From NCBI GenBank assembly GCA_963678705.1, contig OY783213.1, positions 1 through 64,000 on the forward strand: a DNA stretch of 64,000 nt. Direction: 5' to 3'. Shown piece after piece: positions 37,200 through 50,487 of this stretch. Source of the DNA: Panorpa germanica. Lineage: Eukaryota > Arthropoda > Insecta > Mecoptera > Panorpidae. How positions within the stretch are numbered: the stretch's first letter is position 1; each line of letters starts with the position of its first letter. The position numbers were made by a program, and so were the translations under genes. Below the pieces are notes generated by a model. It did not search any database. It was not told the origin of the DNA and saw only the letters and a program-made list of their open reading frames with translations.

Positions 37200-40100
37200 A
37201 AAGACGTTAATTTTGATTTGCAACACAAGTGGTACCTATCTACTGTGTGTGTGTTCGATCGGCATCTGCTACTTTAGGTAAAAAAAGTGATTAAAAGTAA
37301 AAAATTAATTACGGAAAAAATTAAATATATTATAAAAATACTTCTTCTAACGAAATGTATTTAAGTTTATTTTAATATTGTGCTAATTTGCTCTAAAATA
37401 AGTGTTTTTAAAAACGTTTGACTGTTAGAAACCAGTGTTGAAAAATATAAATAAATATATAGATGACGCGTACACGCGGTCTTATGAAAATAACCTCAAA
37501 ACTGTAACTTTGTCGTTTTTGAGATAAAACAATAATAAGTGCGATAGATTAAGAAATTGATAATAATTAGATTAGTGTTAGTGCTAAAACATCAACTGGT
37601 AAAGAAATTAAAGAAATCTGTAGACCTATATAAGAAAGACCTCATATAAACACTACAAATATACGGAAAACAAAATGTTGCTTATCACTATCAAGTAAGT
37701 CAAATAACATTAACTATAAATAATATTAATACATAACAATTAGTTTATACTCGTAAAAGAGCGAGTTTCAAATAATAAAGAGAGTGTATTAATTGTTATA
37801 AGTAAACAATATATATGGTTTTCCTGAAAATTGTGACTGATTGTTCATGAACAATCACACTATACCAAGATGACGCAAAAAGAAACTTAACTTGTTGCAT
37901 ATTATAATACTATATAGAATTTATAGAAATTCCAGGGTGCATTTAATATTGTCTGGTGGCCAAGTGCCCTTCGAAGAATTAGGCCGGCAAAAATCTCTAG
38001 GAACGTCTACTGCACTATCAAGAACTATATTTATTGTTAAACATTAATTTTACAAACCGATTACCGTTCCATGAAAAGAGGCAACTATCTAATGGTTGTC
38101 CTCAACTCTGGAACATGGTATTCGACAAAGACTGTGTTTCTCACTCGAAAGGTTGTGTAAACGTATGTTTTGATAAAATGTGTAGTTTCTTGAAGCTACA
38201 CAAAATGGCTATATCTTTAAGTAAAACAAAGATGATGATCCTTGCCTTTGGCAAGACAGATGGGACTTAACAGAAAAAGGAAGAACTACATATTTGTTAA
38301 CAAAGACGTTAATTTTGATTTGCAACACAAGTGGTACCTATCTACTGTGTGTGTGTTCGATCGGCATCTGCTACTTTAGGTAAAAAAAGTGATTAAAAGT
38401 AAAAAATTAAATACGGAAAAAAATTAAATATATTATATAAATACTTCTTCTAACGAAATGTATTTAAGTTTATTTTAATATTGTGCTAATTTGCTCTAAA
38501 ATAAGTGTTTTTAAAAACGTTTGACTGTTAGAAACCAGTGTTGAAAAATATAACTAAATATATATATGACGCGTACACGCGGTCTTATGAAAATAACCTC
38601 AAAACTGTAACTTTGTCGTTTTTGAGATAAAACAATAATAAGTGCGATAGATAAAGAAATTGATAATAATTAGATTAGCGTTAGTGCTAAAACATCAACT
38701 GGTAAAGAAATTCAAGAAATCTGTAGACCTATATAAGAAAGACCTCATATAAACACTACAAATATACGGAAAACAAAATGTTGCTTATCACTATCAAGTA
38801 AGTCAAATAACATTAACTATAAATAATATTAATACATAACAATTAGTTTATACTCGTAAAAAAGCAAGTTTCAAATAATAAAGAGAGTGTATTAATTGTT
38901 ATAAGTAAACAATATATATAGTTTTCTTGAAAATTGTGACTGATTGTTCATGAATAATCACACTATACCAAGATAACGCGAAAAAAAAACATAACTTGTC
39001 GCATATTACAATACTATATAGAATTTATAGAAATTCCAGGATGCATTTAATAATATCTGGTGGCCAAGTGCCCTTTGAAGAATTAGGCCGGCAAAAATCT
39101 CTAGGAACGTCTACTGCACTATAAAGAACTATATTCATTGTTGAACATTAATTTTACAAACCGATTACCGTTCCATGAAAAGAGGCAACTATCTAATGGT
39201 TGTCCTCAACTCTGGAACATGGTATTCGACGAGGACTGTGGTTCTCACTCGAAAGGTTGTGTAAACGTTTGTTTTGATAAAATGTGTAGTTTCTTGAAGC
39301 TACACAAAATGGCTATATCTTCAAGTAAAACAAAGATGATGATTCTTGCCTTTGGCAAGACAGATGGGACTTAACAGAAAAAGGAAGAACTACATATTTG
39401 TTAACAAAGACGTTAATTTTGATTTGCAACACAAGTGGTACCTATCTACTGTGTGTGTGTTCGATCAACATTTGCTACTTTAGGTGAAAAAGTAATTAAA
39501 AGTGAGAAATTAATTACGGAAATAAATTAAATATATTATATAAATACTTCTTCTAACGAAATGTATTTAAGTTTATTTTAATATTGTGCTAATTTGCTCT
39601 AAAATAAGTGTTTTTAAAAACGTTTGACAGTTAGAAACCAGTGTTGAAAAATATAACTAAATATATATATGACGCGTACACGCGGTCTTATGAAAATAAC
39701 CTCAAAACTGTAACTTTGTCGTTTTTGACATAAAACAATAATAAGTGCGATAGATAAAGAAATTGATAATAATTAGATTAGTGTTAGTGCTAAAACATCA
39801 ACTGGTAAAGAAGTTCAAGAAATCTGTAGACCTATATAAGGAAGACCTCATATAAACACTACAAATATACGGAAAACAAAATGTTGCTTATCACTATCAG
39901 TCAAATAACATTAACTATAAATAATATTAATACATAACAATTAGTTTATACTCGTAAAAAAGCGAGTTTCAAATAATAAAGAGAGTGTATTAATTGTTAT
40001 AAGTAAACAATATATATGGTTTTCTTGAAAATTGTGAATGATTATTCATTAACAATCACACTATACCAAGATGACGCAAAAAAAAACATAACTTGTCGCA

Positions 40101-42700
40101 TATTATAATACTATATAGAATATATAGAAATTCCAGGGTGCATTTAATAATGTCTGGTGGCCAAGTGCCCTTCGAAGAATTAGGCCGGCAAAAATCTCTA
40201 GGAACGTCTACTACACTATAAAGAACTATATTCATTGTTGAACATTAATTTTACAAACCGATTACCGTTCCATGAAAAGAGGCAACTATCTAATGGTTGT
40301 CCTTAACTCTGGAACATGGTATTCGACGAGGACTGTGGTTCTCACTCGAAAGGTTGTGTAAACGTTTGTTTTGATAAAATGTGTAGTTTCTGGAAGCTTC
40401 ACAAAATGGCTATATCTTCAAGTAAAACAAAGATGATGATCCTTGCCTTTGGCAAGACAGATGGGACTTAACAGAAAAAGGAAGAACTACATATTTGTTA
40501 ACAAAGACGTTAATTTTGATTTGCAACACAAGTGGTACCTATCTACTGTGTGTGTGTTCGATCGGCATCTGCTACTTTAGGTGAAAAAAGTGATTAAAAG
40601 TGAGAAATTAAATAAGGAAAAAAATTAAATATATTATATAAATACTTCTTCTAACGAAATGTATTTAAGTTTATTTTAATATTGTGCTAATTTGCTCTAA
40701 AATAAGTGTTTCTAAAAACGTTTGACAGTTAGAAACCAGTGTTGAAAAATATAACTAAATATATATATGACGCGTACACGCGGTCTTATGAAAATAACCT
40801 CAAAACTGTAACTTTGTCGTTTTTGAGATAAAACAATAATAAGTGCGATAGATTAAGAAATTGATAATAATTAGATTAGTGTTAGTGCTAAAACATCAAC
40901 TGGTAAAGAAAGTAAAGAAATCTGTAGACCTATATAAGAAAGACCTCATATAAACACTACAAATATACGGAAAACAAAATGTTGTTTATCACTGTCAAGT
41001 AAGTCAAATAACATTAACTATAAATAATATTAATACATAACAATTAGTTTATACTCGTAAAAAAGCGAGTTTCAAATAATAAAGAGAGTGTATTAATTGT
41101 TATAAGTAAACAATATATATGATTTTCTTGAAAATTGTGACTAATTGTTCATGACCAATCACACTATACCAAGATGACGCAAAAAGAAACATAACTTGTC
41201 GCATATTATAATACTATATAAAATTTATAGAAATTCCAGGGTGCATTTAATAATGTCTGGTGGCCAAGTGCCCTTCGAAGAATTAGGCCGGCAAAAATCT
41301 CTAGGAACGTCTACTGCACTATCAAGAACTATATTTATTGTTAAACATTAATATTTCAAACCGATTACCGTTCCATGAAAAGAGGCAACTATCTAATGGT
41401 TGTCCTCAACTCTGGAACATGGTATTCGACGAGGACTGTGGTTCTCACTCGAAAGGTTGTGTAAACGTTTGTTTTGATAAAATGTGTAGTTTCTTGAAGC
41501 TACACAAAATGGCTATATCTTTAAGTAAAACAAAGATGATGATCCTTGCCTTTGGCAAGACAGATGGGACTTAACAGAAAAAGGAAGAACTACATATTTG
41601 TTAACAAAGACGTTAATTTTGATTTGCAACACAAGTGGTACCTATCTACTGTGTGTGTGTTCGATCAACATTTGCTACTTTAGGTGAAAAAGTGATTAAA
41701 AGTGAGAAATTAATTACGGAAATAAATTAAATATATTATATAAATACTTCTTCTAACGAAATGTATTTAAGTTTATTTTAATATTGTGCTAATTTGCTCT
41801 AAAATAAGTGTTTTTAAAAACGTTTGACAGTTAGAAACCAGTGTTGAAAAATATAACTAAATATATATATGACGCGTACACGCGGTCTTATGAAAATAAC
41901 CTCAAAACTGTAACTTTGTCGTTTTTGACATAAAACAATAATAAGTGCGATAGATAAAGAAATTGATAATAATTAGATTAGTGTTAGTGCTAAAACATCA
42001 ACTGGTAAAGAAGTTCAAGAAATCTGTAGACCTATATAAGGAAGACCTCATATAAACACTACAAATATACGGAAAACAAAATGTTGCTTATCACTATCAA
42101 GTAAGTCAAATAACATTAACTATAAATAATATTAATACATAACAATTAGTTTATACTCGTAAAAAAGCGAGTTTTAAATAATAAAGAGAGTGTATTAATT
42201 GTTATAAGTAAACAATATATATGGTTTTCTTGAAAATTGTGACTGATTGTTCATTAACAATCACACTATACCAAGATGACGCAAAAAAAAACATAACTTG
42301 TCGCATATTATAATACTATATAGAATTTATAGAAATTCCAGGGTGCATTTAATAATGTCTGGTGGCCAAGTGCCCTTCGAAGAATTAGGCCGGCAAGAAT
42401 CTCTAGGAACGTCTACTACACTATAAAAAACTATATTCATTGTTGAACATTAATTTTACAAACCGATTACCGTTCCATGAAAAGAGGCAACTATCTAATG
42501 GTTGTCCTTAACTCTGGAACATGGTATTCGACGAGGACTGTGGTTCTCACTCGAAAGGTTGTGTAAACGTTTGTTTTGATAAAATGTGTAGTTTCTTGAA
42601 GCTTCACAAAATGGCTATATCTTCAAGTAAAACAAAGATGATGATCCTTGCCTTTGGCAAGACAGATGGGACTTAACAGAAAAAGGAAGAACTACATATT
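37200..42700 (+). repeat. Higher-order repeat: 5,508-bp pentamer P2, copy 1
   Basis: Edges are approximate: the left edge lies between about 37,120 and 37,280. Contained unit starts are 37798 (a), 38901 (c), 39999 (b), 41102 (a) and 42204 (b). Private markers repeated 5,508 bp later are ATATATAGATGACGCG, GAAACTTAACTTGTTGC, TTCGACAAAGACTG, GATTAGCGTTAG, AAAAAGCAAG and GATCAACATTTG. Open RT remnants: 38034-38270, 39138-39374, 41338-41574; the b units near 40,235 and 42,441 have stops. Confidence 0.9.
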
Positions 42701-45700
42701 TGTTAACAAAGACGTTAATTTTGATTTGCAACACAAGTGGTACCTATCTACTGTGTGTGTGTTCGATCGGCATCTGCTACTTTAGGTAAAAAAAGTGATT
42801 AAAAGTAAAAAATTAATTACGGAAAAAATTAAATATATTATAAAAATACTTCTTCTAACGAAATGTATTTAAGTTTATTTTAATATTGTGCTAATTTGCT
42901 CTAAAATAAGTGTTTTTAAAAACGTTTGACTGTTAGAAACCAGTGTTGAAAAATATAACTAAATATATAGATGACGCGTACACGCGGTCTTATGAAAATA
43001 ACCTCAAAACTGTAACTTTGTCGTTTTTGAGATAAAACAATAATAAGTGCGATAGATTAAGAAATTGATAATAATTAGATTAGTGTTAGTGCTAAAACAT
43101 CAACTGGTAAAGAAATTAAAGAAATCTGTAGACCTATATAAGAAAGACCTCATATAAACACTACAAATATACGGAAAACAAAATGTTGCTTATCACTATC
43201 AAGTAAGTCAAATAACATTAACTATAAATAATATTAATACATAACAATTAGTTTATACTCGTAAAAGAGCGAGTTTCAAATAATAAAGAGAGTGTATTAA
43301 TTGTTATAAGTAAACAATATATATGGTTTTCCTGAAAATTGTGACTGATTGTTCATGAACAATCACACTATACCAAGATGACGCAAAAAGAAACTTAACT
43401 TGTTGCATATTATAATACTATATAGAATTTATAGAAATTCCAGGGTGCATTTAATATTGTCTGGTGGCCAAGTGCCCTTCGAAGAATTAGGCCGGCAAAA
43501 ATCTCTAGGAACGTCTACTGCACTATCAAGAACTATATTTATTGTTAAACATTAATTTTACAAACCGATTACCGTTCCATGAAAAGAGGCAACTATCTAA
43601 TGGTTGTCCTCAACTCTGGAACATGGTATTCGACAAAGACTGTGTTTCTCACTCGAAAGGTTGTGTAAACGTATGTTTTGATAAAATGTGTAGTTTCTTG
43701 AAGCTACACAAAATGGCTATATCTTTAAGTAAAACAAAGATGATGATCCTTGCCTTTGGCAAGACAGATGGGACTTAACAGAAAAAGGAAGAACTACATA
43801 TTTGTTAACAAAGACGTTAATTTTGATTTGCAACACAAGTGGTACCTATCTACTGTGTGTGTGTTCGATCGGCATCTGCTACTTTAGGTAAAAAAAGTGA
43901 TTAAAAGTAAAAAATTAAATACGGAAAAAAATTAAATATATTATATAAATACTTCTTCTAACGAAATGTATTTAAGTTTATTTTAATATTGTGCTAATTT
44001 GCTCTAAAATAAGTGTTTTTAAAAACGTTTGACTGTTAGAAACCAGTGTTGAAAAATATAACTAAATATATATATGACGCGTACACGCGGTCTTATGAAA
44101 ATAACCTCAAAACTGTAACTTTGTCGTTTTTGAGATAAAACAATAATAAGTGCGATAGATAAAGAAATTGATAATAATTAGATTAGCGTTAGTGCTAAAA
44201 CATCAACTGGTAAAGAAATTCAAGAAATCTGTAGACCTATATAAGAAAGACCTCATATAAACACTACAAATATACGGAAAACAAAATGTTGCTTATCACT
44301 ATCAAGTAAGTCAAATAACATTAACTATAAATAATATTAATACATAACAATTAGTTTATACTCGTAAAAAAGCAAGTTTCAAATAATAAAGAGAGTGTAT
44401 TAATTGTTATAAGTAAACAATATATATAGTTTTCTTGAAAATTGTGACTGATTGTTCATGAATAATCACACTATACCAAGATAACGCGAAAAAAAAACAT
44501 AACTTGTCGCATATTACAATACTATATAGAATTTATAGAAATTCCAGGATGCATTTAATAATATCTGGTGGCCAAGTGCCCTTTGAAGAATTAGGCCGGC
44601 AAAAATCTCTAGGAACGTCTACTGCACTATAAAGAACTATATTCATTGTTGAACATTAATTTTACAAACCGATTACCGTTCCATGAAAAGAGGCAACTAT
44701 CTAATGGTTGTCCTCAACTCTGGAACATGGTATTCGACGAGGACTGTGGTTCTCACTCGAAAGGTTGTGTAAACGTTTGTTTTGATAAAATGTGTAGTTT
44801 CTTGAAGCTACACAAAATGGCTATATCTTCAAGTAAAACAAAGATGATGATTCTTGCCTTTGGCAAGACAGATGGGACTTAACAGAAAAAGGAAGAACTA
44901 CATATTTGTTAACAAAGACGTTAATTTTGATTTGCAACACAAGTGGTACCTATCTACTGTGTGTGTGTTCGATCAACATTTGCTACTTTAGGTGAAAAAG
45001 TAATTAAAAGTGAGAAATTAATTACGGAAATAAATTAAATATATTATATAAATACTTCTTCTAACGAAATGTATTTAAGTTTATTTTAATATTGTGCTAA
45101 TTTGCTCTAAAATAAGTGTTTTTAAAAACGTTTGACAGTTAGAAACCAGTGTTGAAAAATATAACTAAATATATATATGACGCGTACACGCGGTCTTATG
45201 AAAATAACCTCAAAACTGTAACTTTGTCGTTTTTGACATAAAACAATAATAAGTGCGATAGATAAAGAAATTGATAATAATTAGATTAGTGTTAGTGCTA
45301 AAACATCAACTGGTAAAGAAGTTCAAGAAATCTGTAGACCTATATAAGGAAGACCTCATATAAACACTACAAATATACGGAAAACAAAATGTTGCTTATC
45401 ACTATCAGTCAAATAACATTAACTATAAATAATATTAATACATAACAATTAGTTTATACTCGTAAAAAAGCGAGTTTCAAATAATAAAGAGAGTGTATTA
45501 ATTGTTATAAGTAAACAATATATATGGTTTTCTTGAAAATTGTGAATGATTATTCATTAACAATCACACTATACCAAGATGACGCAAAAAAAAACATAAC
45601 ATGTCGCATATTATAATACTATATAGAATATATAGAAATTCCAGGGTGCATTTAATAATGTCTGGTGGCCAAGTGCCCTTCGAAGAATTAGGCCGGCAAA

Positions 45701-48210
45701 AATCTCTAGGAACGTCTACTACACTATAAAGAACTATATTCATTGTTGAACATTAATTTTACAAACCGATTACCGTTCCATGAAAAGAGGCAACTATCTA
45801 ATGGTTGTCCTTAACTCTGGAACATGGTATTCGACGAGGACTGTGGTTCTCACTCGAAAGGTTGTGTAAACGTTTGTTTTGATAAAATGTGTAGTTTCTG
45901 GAAGCTTCACAAAATGGCTATATCTTCAAGTAAAACAAAGATGATGATCCTTGCCTTTGGCAAGACAGATGGGACTTAACAGAAAAAGGAAGAACTACAT
46001 ATTTGTTAACAAAGACGTTAATTTTGATTTGCAACACAAGTGGTACCTATCTACTGTGTGTGTGTTCGATCGGCATCTGCTACTTTAGGTGAAAAAAGTG
46101 ATTAAAAGTGAGAAATTAAATAAGGAAAAAAATTAAATATATTATATAAATACTTCTTCTAACGAAATGTATTTAAGTTTATTTTAATATTGTGCTAATT
46201 TGCTCTAAAATAAGTGTTTCTAAAAACGTTTGACAGTTAGAAACCAGTGTTGAAAAATATAACTAAATATATATATGACGCGTACACGCGGTCTTATGAA
46301 AATAACCTCAAAACTGTAACTTTGTCGTTTTTGAGATAAAACAATAATAAGTGCGATAGATTAAGAAATTGATAATAATTAGATTAGTGTTAGTGCTAAA
46401 ACATCAACTGGTAAAGAAAGTAAAGAAATCTGTAGACCTATATAAGAAAGACCTCATATAAACACTACAAATATACGGAAAACAAAATGTTGTTTATCAC
46501 TGTCAAGTAAGTCAAATAACATTAACTATAAATAATATTAATACATAACAATTAGTTTATACTCGTAAAAAAGCGAGTTTCAAATAATAAAGAGAGTGTA
46601 TTAATTGTTATAAGTAAACAATATATATGATTTTCTTGAAAATTGTGACTAATTGTTCATGACCAATCACACTATACCAAGATGACGCAAAAAGAAACAT
46701 AACTTGTCGCATATTATAATACTATATAAAATTTATAGAAATTCCAGGGTGCATTTAATAATGTCTGGTGGCCAAGTGCCCTTCGAAGAATTAGGCCGGC
46801 AAAAATCTCTAGGAACGTCTACTGCACTATCAAGAACTATATTTATTGTTAAACATTAATATTTCAAACCGATTACCGTTCCATGAAAAGAGGCAACTAT
46901 CTAATGGTTGTCCTCAACTCTGGAACATGGTATTCGACGAGGACTGTGGTTCTCACTCGAAAGGTTGTGTAAACGTTTGTTTTGATAAAATGTGTAGTTT
47001 CTTGAAGCTACACAAAATGGCTATATCTTTAAGTAAAACAAAGATGATGATCCTTGCCTTTGGCAAGACAGATGGGACTTAACAGAAAAAGGAAGAACTA
47101 CATATTTGTTAACAAAGACGTTAATTTTGATTTGCAACACAAGTGGTACCTATCTACTGTGTGTGTGTTCGATCAACATTTGCTACTTTAGGTGAAAAAG
47201 TGATTAAAAGTGAGAAATTAATTACGGAAATAAATTAAATATATTATATAAATACTTCTTCTAACGAAATGTATTTAAGTTTATTTTAATATTGTGCTAA
47301 TTTGCTCTAAAATAAGTGTTTTTAAAAACGTTTGACAGTTAGAAACCAGTGTTGAAAAATATAACTAAATATATATATGACGCGTACACGCGGTCTTATG
47401 AAAATAACCTCAAAACTGTAACTTTGTCGTTTTTGACATAAAACAATAATAAGTGCGATAGATAAAGAAATTGATAATAATTAGATTAGTGTTAGTGCTA
47501 AAACATCAACTGGTAAAGAAGTTCAAGAAATCTGTAGACCTATATAAGGAAGACCTCATATAAACACTACAAATATACGGAAAACAAAATGTTGCTTATC
47601 ACTATCAAGTAAGTCAAATAACATTAACTATAAATAATATTAATACATAACAATTAGTTTATACTCGTAAAAAAGCGAGTTTTAAATAATAAAGAGAGTG
47701 TATTAATTGTTATAAGTAAACAATATATATGGTTTTCTTGAAAATTGTGACTGATTGTTCATTAACAATCACACTATACCAAGATGACGCAAAAAAAAAC
47801 ATAACTTGTCGCATATTATAATACTATATAGAATTTATAGAAATTCCAGGGTGCATTTAATAATGTCTGGTGGCCAAGTGCCCTTCGAAGAATTAGGCCG
47901 GCAAGAATCTCTAGGAACGTCTACTACACTATAAAAAACTATATTCATTGTTGAACATTAATTTTACAAACCGATTACCGTTCCATGAAAAGAGGCAACT
48001 ATCTAATGGTTGTCCTTAACTCTGGAACATGGTATTCGACGAGGACTGTGGTTCTCACTCGAAAGGTTGTGTAAACGTTTGTTTTGATAAAATGTGTAGT
48101 TTCTTGAAGCTTCACAAAATGGCTATATCTTCAAGTAAAACAAAGATGATGATCCTTGCCTTTGGCAAGACAGATGGGACTTAACAGAAAAAGGAAGAAC
48201 TACATATTTG
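42701..48210 (+). repeat. Higher-order repeat: 5,508-bp pentamer P2, copy 2
   Basis: Unit starts are 43306, 44409, 45507, 46610 and 47712. It is almost identical to copy 1; one of the few differences is CATAACATGTCGC near 45,601 versus CATAACTTGTCGC. The right edge lies between about 48,130 and 48,300, where the last unit returns to GAGAAATTAAATAAGG variants. Open RT remnants: 43542-43778, 44646-44882, 46846-47082; those near 45,743 and 47,949 have stops. Confidence 0.9.
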
Positions 48211-48955
48211 TTAACAAAGACGTTAATTTTGATTTGCAACACAAGTGGTACCTATCTACTGTGTGTGTGTTCGATCGGCATCTGCTACTTTAGGTGAAAA
48301 AAGTGATTAAAAGTGAGAAATTAAATAAGGAAAAAAATTAAATATATTATATAAATACTTCTTCTAACGAAATGTATTTAAGTTTATTTTAATATTGTGC
48401 TAATTTGCTCTAAAATAAGTGTTTCTAAAAACGTTTGACAGTTAGAAACCAGTGTTGAAAAATATAACTAAATATATATATGACGCGTACACGCGGTCTT
48501 ATGAAAATAACCTCAAAACTGTAACTTTTTCGTTTTTAAAATAAAACAATAATAAGTGCGATAGATTAAGAAATTGATAATAATTAGATTAGTGTTAGTG
48601 CTAAAACATCAACTGGTAAAGAAAGTAAAGAAATTTGTAGACCTATATAAGAAAGACCTCATATAAACACTACAAATATACGGAAAACAAAATGTTGCTT
48701 ATTACTGTCAAGTAAGTCAAATAACATTAACTATAAATAATATTAATACATAACAATTAGTTTATACTCGTAAAAAAGCGAGTTTCAAATAATAAAGAGA
48801 GTGTATTAATTGTTATAAGTAAACAATATATATGGTTTTCTTGAAAATTGTGACTGATTGTTCATGAACAATCACACTATACCAAGATGACGCAAAAAGA
48901 AACATAACTTGTCGCATATTATAATACTATATAAAATTTATAGAAATTCCAGGGT

Positions 48956-49270
48956 GCATTTAATAATGTCTGGTGGCCAAGTGCCCTTCGAAGAATTAGG
49001 CCGGCAAAAATCTCTAGGTACGTCTACTGCGCTATGGAGAACTATTTTCATTGTCGAACATTAATTTTACAAACCGATTACCGTTCCATGAAAAGGAAAC
49101 TATATAAAGGTTGTCCTTAGCGATCCGTAATGGGGCTTGAGCTCTGGAACATGGTTTTCGACGAGAACTGTGTTTCTCACTCGAAAGGTTGTGTAAACGT
49201 ATGTTTTGCCAACGATAATGTGATCCTTATCGGTGCAAATAGTACAAAACAACTAGAAAGCCGTTCTTGA
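48956..49270 (+). pseudogene. RT fragment in the hybrid monomer
   Basis: Motif A is the S version (AFNNVWWP, catalytic Asp lost). From about 49,020 the sequence is L-type. The RT frame is cut by TAG at 49118-49120 (CCTTAG in place of CCTCAG), goes on through MGLELWNMVFDEN and the FAND motif, and ends at TGA 49268-49270 after CGTTCT. Confidence 0.8.
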
Positions 49271-49380
49271 CCTGCTATGTATAAAATCTGTAGTTTCTTG
49301 AAGCTACAAAGCAACGAAACAAATACAGTAATAACGAATGATAAACTTGTAACACACCTTGCGCGTGTCACAAGGACGGA

Positions 49381-49898
49381 ATGAAGCTTAAACTCGGCAA
49401 CTATGCCGACACTATACAAGGGGGCATTTATGCCAATGGTTGTGTATTGTGCTTCGGCATGGTATTACAGGATCAATTTTCCAGATCTTCCATGCAAAGT
49501 ACTATGTTATTGACGATGACGCGTTGTTGCAGAACTGTATCTACAGAAGTGGTGCAGGTGATATTGGGGACAATTCCTTTAGATTTAAAAATCACTAATG
49601 CACTTACTCAAGTACAAATTACGCTAGAACTGAAAAAATCAAATTTTGATGATTTAAAATAATGCGACAAATTTCGAGGATTTAAAGTTAATGCATCTGT
49701 AGAATAAAAGTCTGAAGACGATACCAAATATATTGCCAAAGAGAGTAATGCATATATGCATAAGCTCTGGCAAGACAGATGGGACTTAATACAAAAAGAA
49801 AGACCTACGTATTGGTTTACAAGGACGTAAATATTGCTTTGCAACACAAGTGGTTCCTATCTACTATGTGTGAGATCGGCTCCTGCTACTTTAGGTGA
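49381..49898 (+). pseudogene. C-terminal pol fragment, hybrid monomer
   Basis: An open stretch 49381-49662 contains STMLLTMTRCCRTVSTEVV followed by ILGTIPLDL, a signature of the region after the RT domain in R1-like elements; a TAA ends it. A change of frame leads to HKLWQDRWDLIQK and then to LQHKWFLSTM. The last segment ends at the TTTAGGTGA shared by the L units. Confidence 0.75.
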
Positions 49899-50487
49899 AA
49901 AAAGTGATTAAAAGTGAGAAATTAATTACGGAACAAAATTAAATAAATTATAAGAATACTTTTTCAAACAAAAAGTATTTAAGTTTGTTTTAAATTTGTG
50001 TTAATTTACCCTAAACAAAGTGTTTTTACAAAAGTTTGACAGTTGGAAACCAGTGTTAAAAACGAATTTTTCACTACGCGTACACGCGGTCTTATAAAAA
50101 TAACCTCAAAATTGTAACTTTGATGTTTGATATAAGACATTAATAAGTGCGACAGACAAAAAAAGTGATAATAATTAGGTTAGTGTTAGTGCTAAAACAT
50201 CAAGTGGTTAAGAAATTCAAGAAATCTGTAGAGCTATATAAGGAGACCTCGTATAAACACTACAAATATACGGAAGACAAAAGGTTGCCGCCCACTATCA
50301 AGTAAGTCGATTAACATTAACTATAAATAATATTAAAACATAAGAATTAGTTTATATATAAGCGTGTTTTAAATAATAAAGAGAGTGTATTATTTGTTAT
50401 AAGTGATTAAGTGAACAATATATGCGGTTTTCTTGGAAATAGTGATTGATCGTTCATGAACATTCAATGGTAATAAACAAATGGTAA

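Larger units (their letters stand above)
31994..37797 (+). repeat. Higher-order repeat: pentamer P1, copy 2 (with SINE)
   Basis: Units start at 31994 (1,391 bp with SINE and duplication), 33385, 34489, 35592 and 36696. Translations of the four units after the SINE equal those of copy 1, and rare variants such as TTTTCCTGAAAATTG and ACTTGTTGCATATT are shared at the same places. Open RT remnants: 33625-33858, 34725-34961, 35832-36065, 36932-37168. The last unit switches at about 37.1-37.3 kb into the start of the next pentamer duplication. Confidence 0.92.
1..48814 (+). repeat. Satellite array, short-monomer family S (44 units of ~1.1 kb)
   Basis: Forty-four head-to-tail monomers, all in the same orientation, can be phased on the recurring word ATAAGTAAACAATAT. 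Spacing is 1,098-1,104 bp except for one unit enlarged by a SINE. Order of parts in each unit: palindrome region (+40), RT motif A remnant (about +141), RT/SKTK remnant ending in a stop near +472, C-terminal pol remnant (to about +570), AT-rich spacer, CpG inverted repeat (+770), TATA/ATG/GTAAGT module (about +930 to +1005), AATAAA (+1080). Units fall into recurring sequence types by diagnostic variants: a (GCACTATCAAG), b (TACACTATAAAG plus a stop from CCTTAAC), c (GATAACGCGAAAA plus CACTATAAAG) and d (CACTATGAAG or CTCTTGCAC). The array starts before base 1. Confidence 0.97.
48815..50398 (+). repeat. Hybrid monomer joining families S and L
   Basis: 1,584 bp. The first ~200 bp are S-type, with the exact 20-bp palindrome and GAAATTCCAGGGTGCATTT. 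From about 49,019 the sequence is L-type (TACGTCTACTGCGCTATGG). The last S-specific bases are the AAATCTCTAGG at about 49,008-49,018, so the switch lies within about 10-15 bp. Phase is kept across it. Confidence 0.92.

Noticed and set aside
1-48814. CRISPR-like or bacterial repeat array
   Set aside because: Units are over 1 kb with no spacers, and the retrotransposon and SINE content is eukaryotic.
1-48814. Unit length of ~1,103 bp as six nucleosome repeats
   Set aside because: The division gives about 184 bp, but the L unit does not divide evenly, and no internal ~180-bp periodicity is visible.
49177-49419. Minus-strand open frames here and in the other L units (for example 51,246-51,434, 54,404-54,592, 60,742-60,930)
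   Set aside because: They are antisense shadows of the pol remnants, with no recognisable domain and repeated only because the unit repeats.
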